A stretch of DNA of 64,000 nucleotides from Pectinophora gossypiella (lineage: Eukaryota; Arthropoda; Insecta; Lepidoptera; Gelechiidae): NCBI RefSeq assembly GCF_024362695.1, contig NC_065419.1, forward strand, positions 4,402,678 through 4,466,677. Reading direction: 5' to 3'. Every line of letters starts with the position of its first letter. Within the stretch, counting starts at the first letter, position 1. Under the pieces are notes generated by a model. That model was not told the origin of the DNA. It saw only the letters and a program-made list of their open reading frames with translations, and searched no databases. Position numbers and translations under genes: made by a program. Positions 63,846-64,000 of the stretch are shown piece by piece.

Positions 63846-64000
63846 TTCTTCTTCTATCGTGTGGATTGTGAGGTGGATTACCAATCCCATCAACCCTGGT
63901 GTCAGGGTTACTATTGAGCCGCCAAAGGCCCCTGACATGACTCATGTTACGACTACGCACTTACATCAGTAAGTAGTAACCGAGACCAACGGCTTTCAGA
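63846..64000 (-). mobile_element. SINE-A, cut by the window edge
   Basis: The tail and CCTGGTGTCAGGGTTACTAT block are present up to ACCGAGACCAACGGCTTTCA. The head would lie beyond the window. Confidence 0.88.

Overview
The window looks like nuclear DNA of an insect, most probably a moth or butterfly (Lepidoptera). The reasons are a Dong/R4-type non-LTR retrotransposon, a Helitron-type end, RTE-like LINE tails, and very dense tRNA- and 5S-derived SINEs and hairpin MITEs of the kind seen in lepidopteran genomes. The species cannot be fixed from the sequence alone. I see no convincing host protein-coding gene, rRNA gene, functional tRNA gene or CRISPR array. Apart from two retrotransposon reading frames, the open frames are short, lack family signatures, or are translations of repeats.

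Two frames stand out. (1) 16414-20640 (+) is an uninterrupted ORF of about 1,408 residues for an R4/Dong-like retrotransposon: two Myb/SANT-like N-terminal segments, a YMDD reverse transcriptase, a CCHC knuckle and a C-terminal restriction-like endonuclease. The whole unit (about 16257-20870) splits an old SINE. (2) 34031-36313 (-) is a 5'-truncated CR1/Jockey-group LINE. Its RT is intact, but the frame runs back through the 3' tail of another element and a microsatellite, so its first ~50 residues are artefactual.

The rest is layered mobile DNA. I use private labels. SINE-A is a tRNA-headed SINE of about 328 bp, the commonest family. SINE-B is a relative of A whose 3' end resembles LINE C-terminal codons. 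SINE-C has a joined tRNA-like/5S-rRNA-like head. SINE-D is an A-tailed retroposon of about 340 bp. SINE-E is tRNA-headed with a trinucleotide tail. SINE-F is tRNA-headed with the motif GATGTACCTCTGACTACCCC. MITE-G has GGGTAGTTTCC ends. MITE-H has GGGTGTTAGTGACATCG ends. MITE-K has a GGCCAAGTGCGAGTCGGACT end. LINE-I and LINE-J are recurrent LINE 3' ends. SINE-A, B and C share a core of about 35 bp around GGCACGTTAAGCCGTTGGT.

Layout: 0-16 kb holds scattered SINEs, LINE tails, MITE-G/K and a Helitron. 16.2-20.9 kb is the Dong-like element. 21-33 kb holds LINE relics, many SINEs and MITE-G with a nested LINE tail. 33.7-36.2 kb is the CR1-like LINE. 37-44 kb holds MITE-K, a perfect hairpin at 40.5 kb, nested SINE-D in SINE-F, and paired MITE-H. 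44-64 kb holds a ~500-bp dispersed repeat, hairpin MITEs at 48.8 and 55.5 kb, and further nested SINEs.

Several nestings have exact target-site duplications (TSDs) of 10-14 bp, so parts of the insertion order can be read directly. These elements do not form a pathway. The likely functional link is that SINEs lacking their own enzymes use LINE machinery, as the shared 3' tails suggest.
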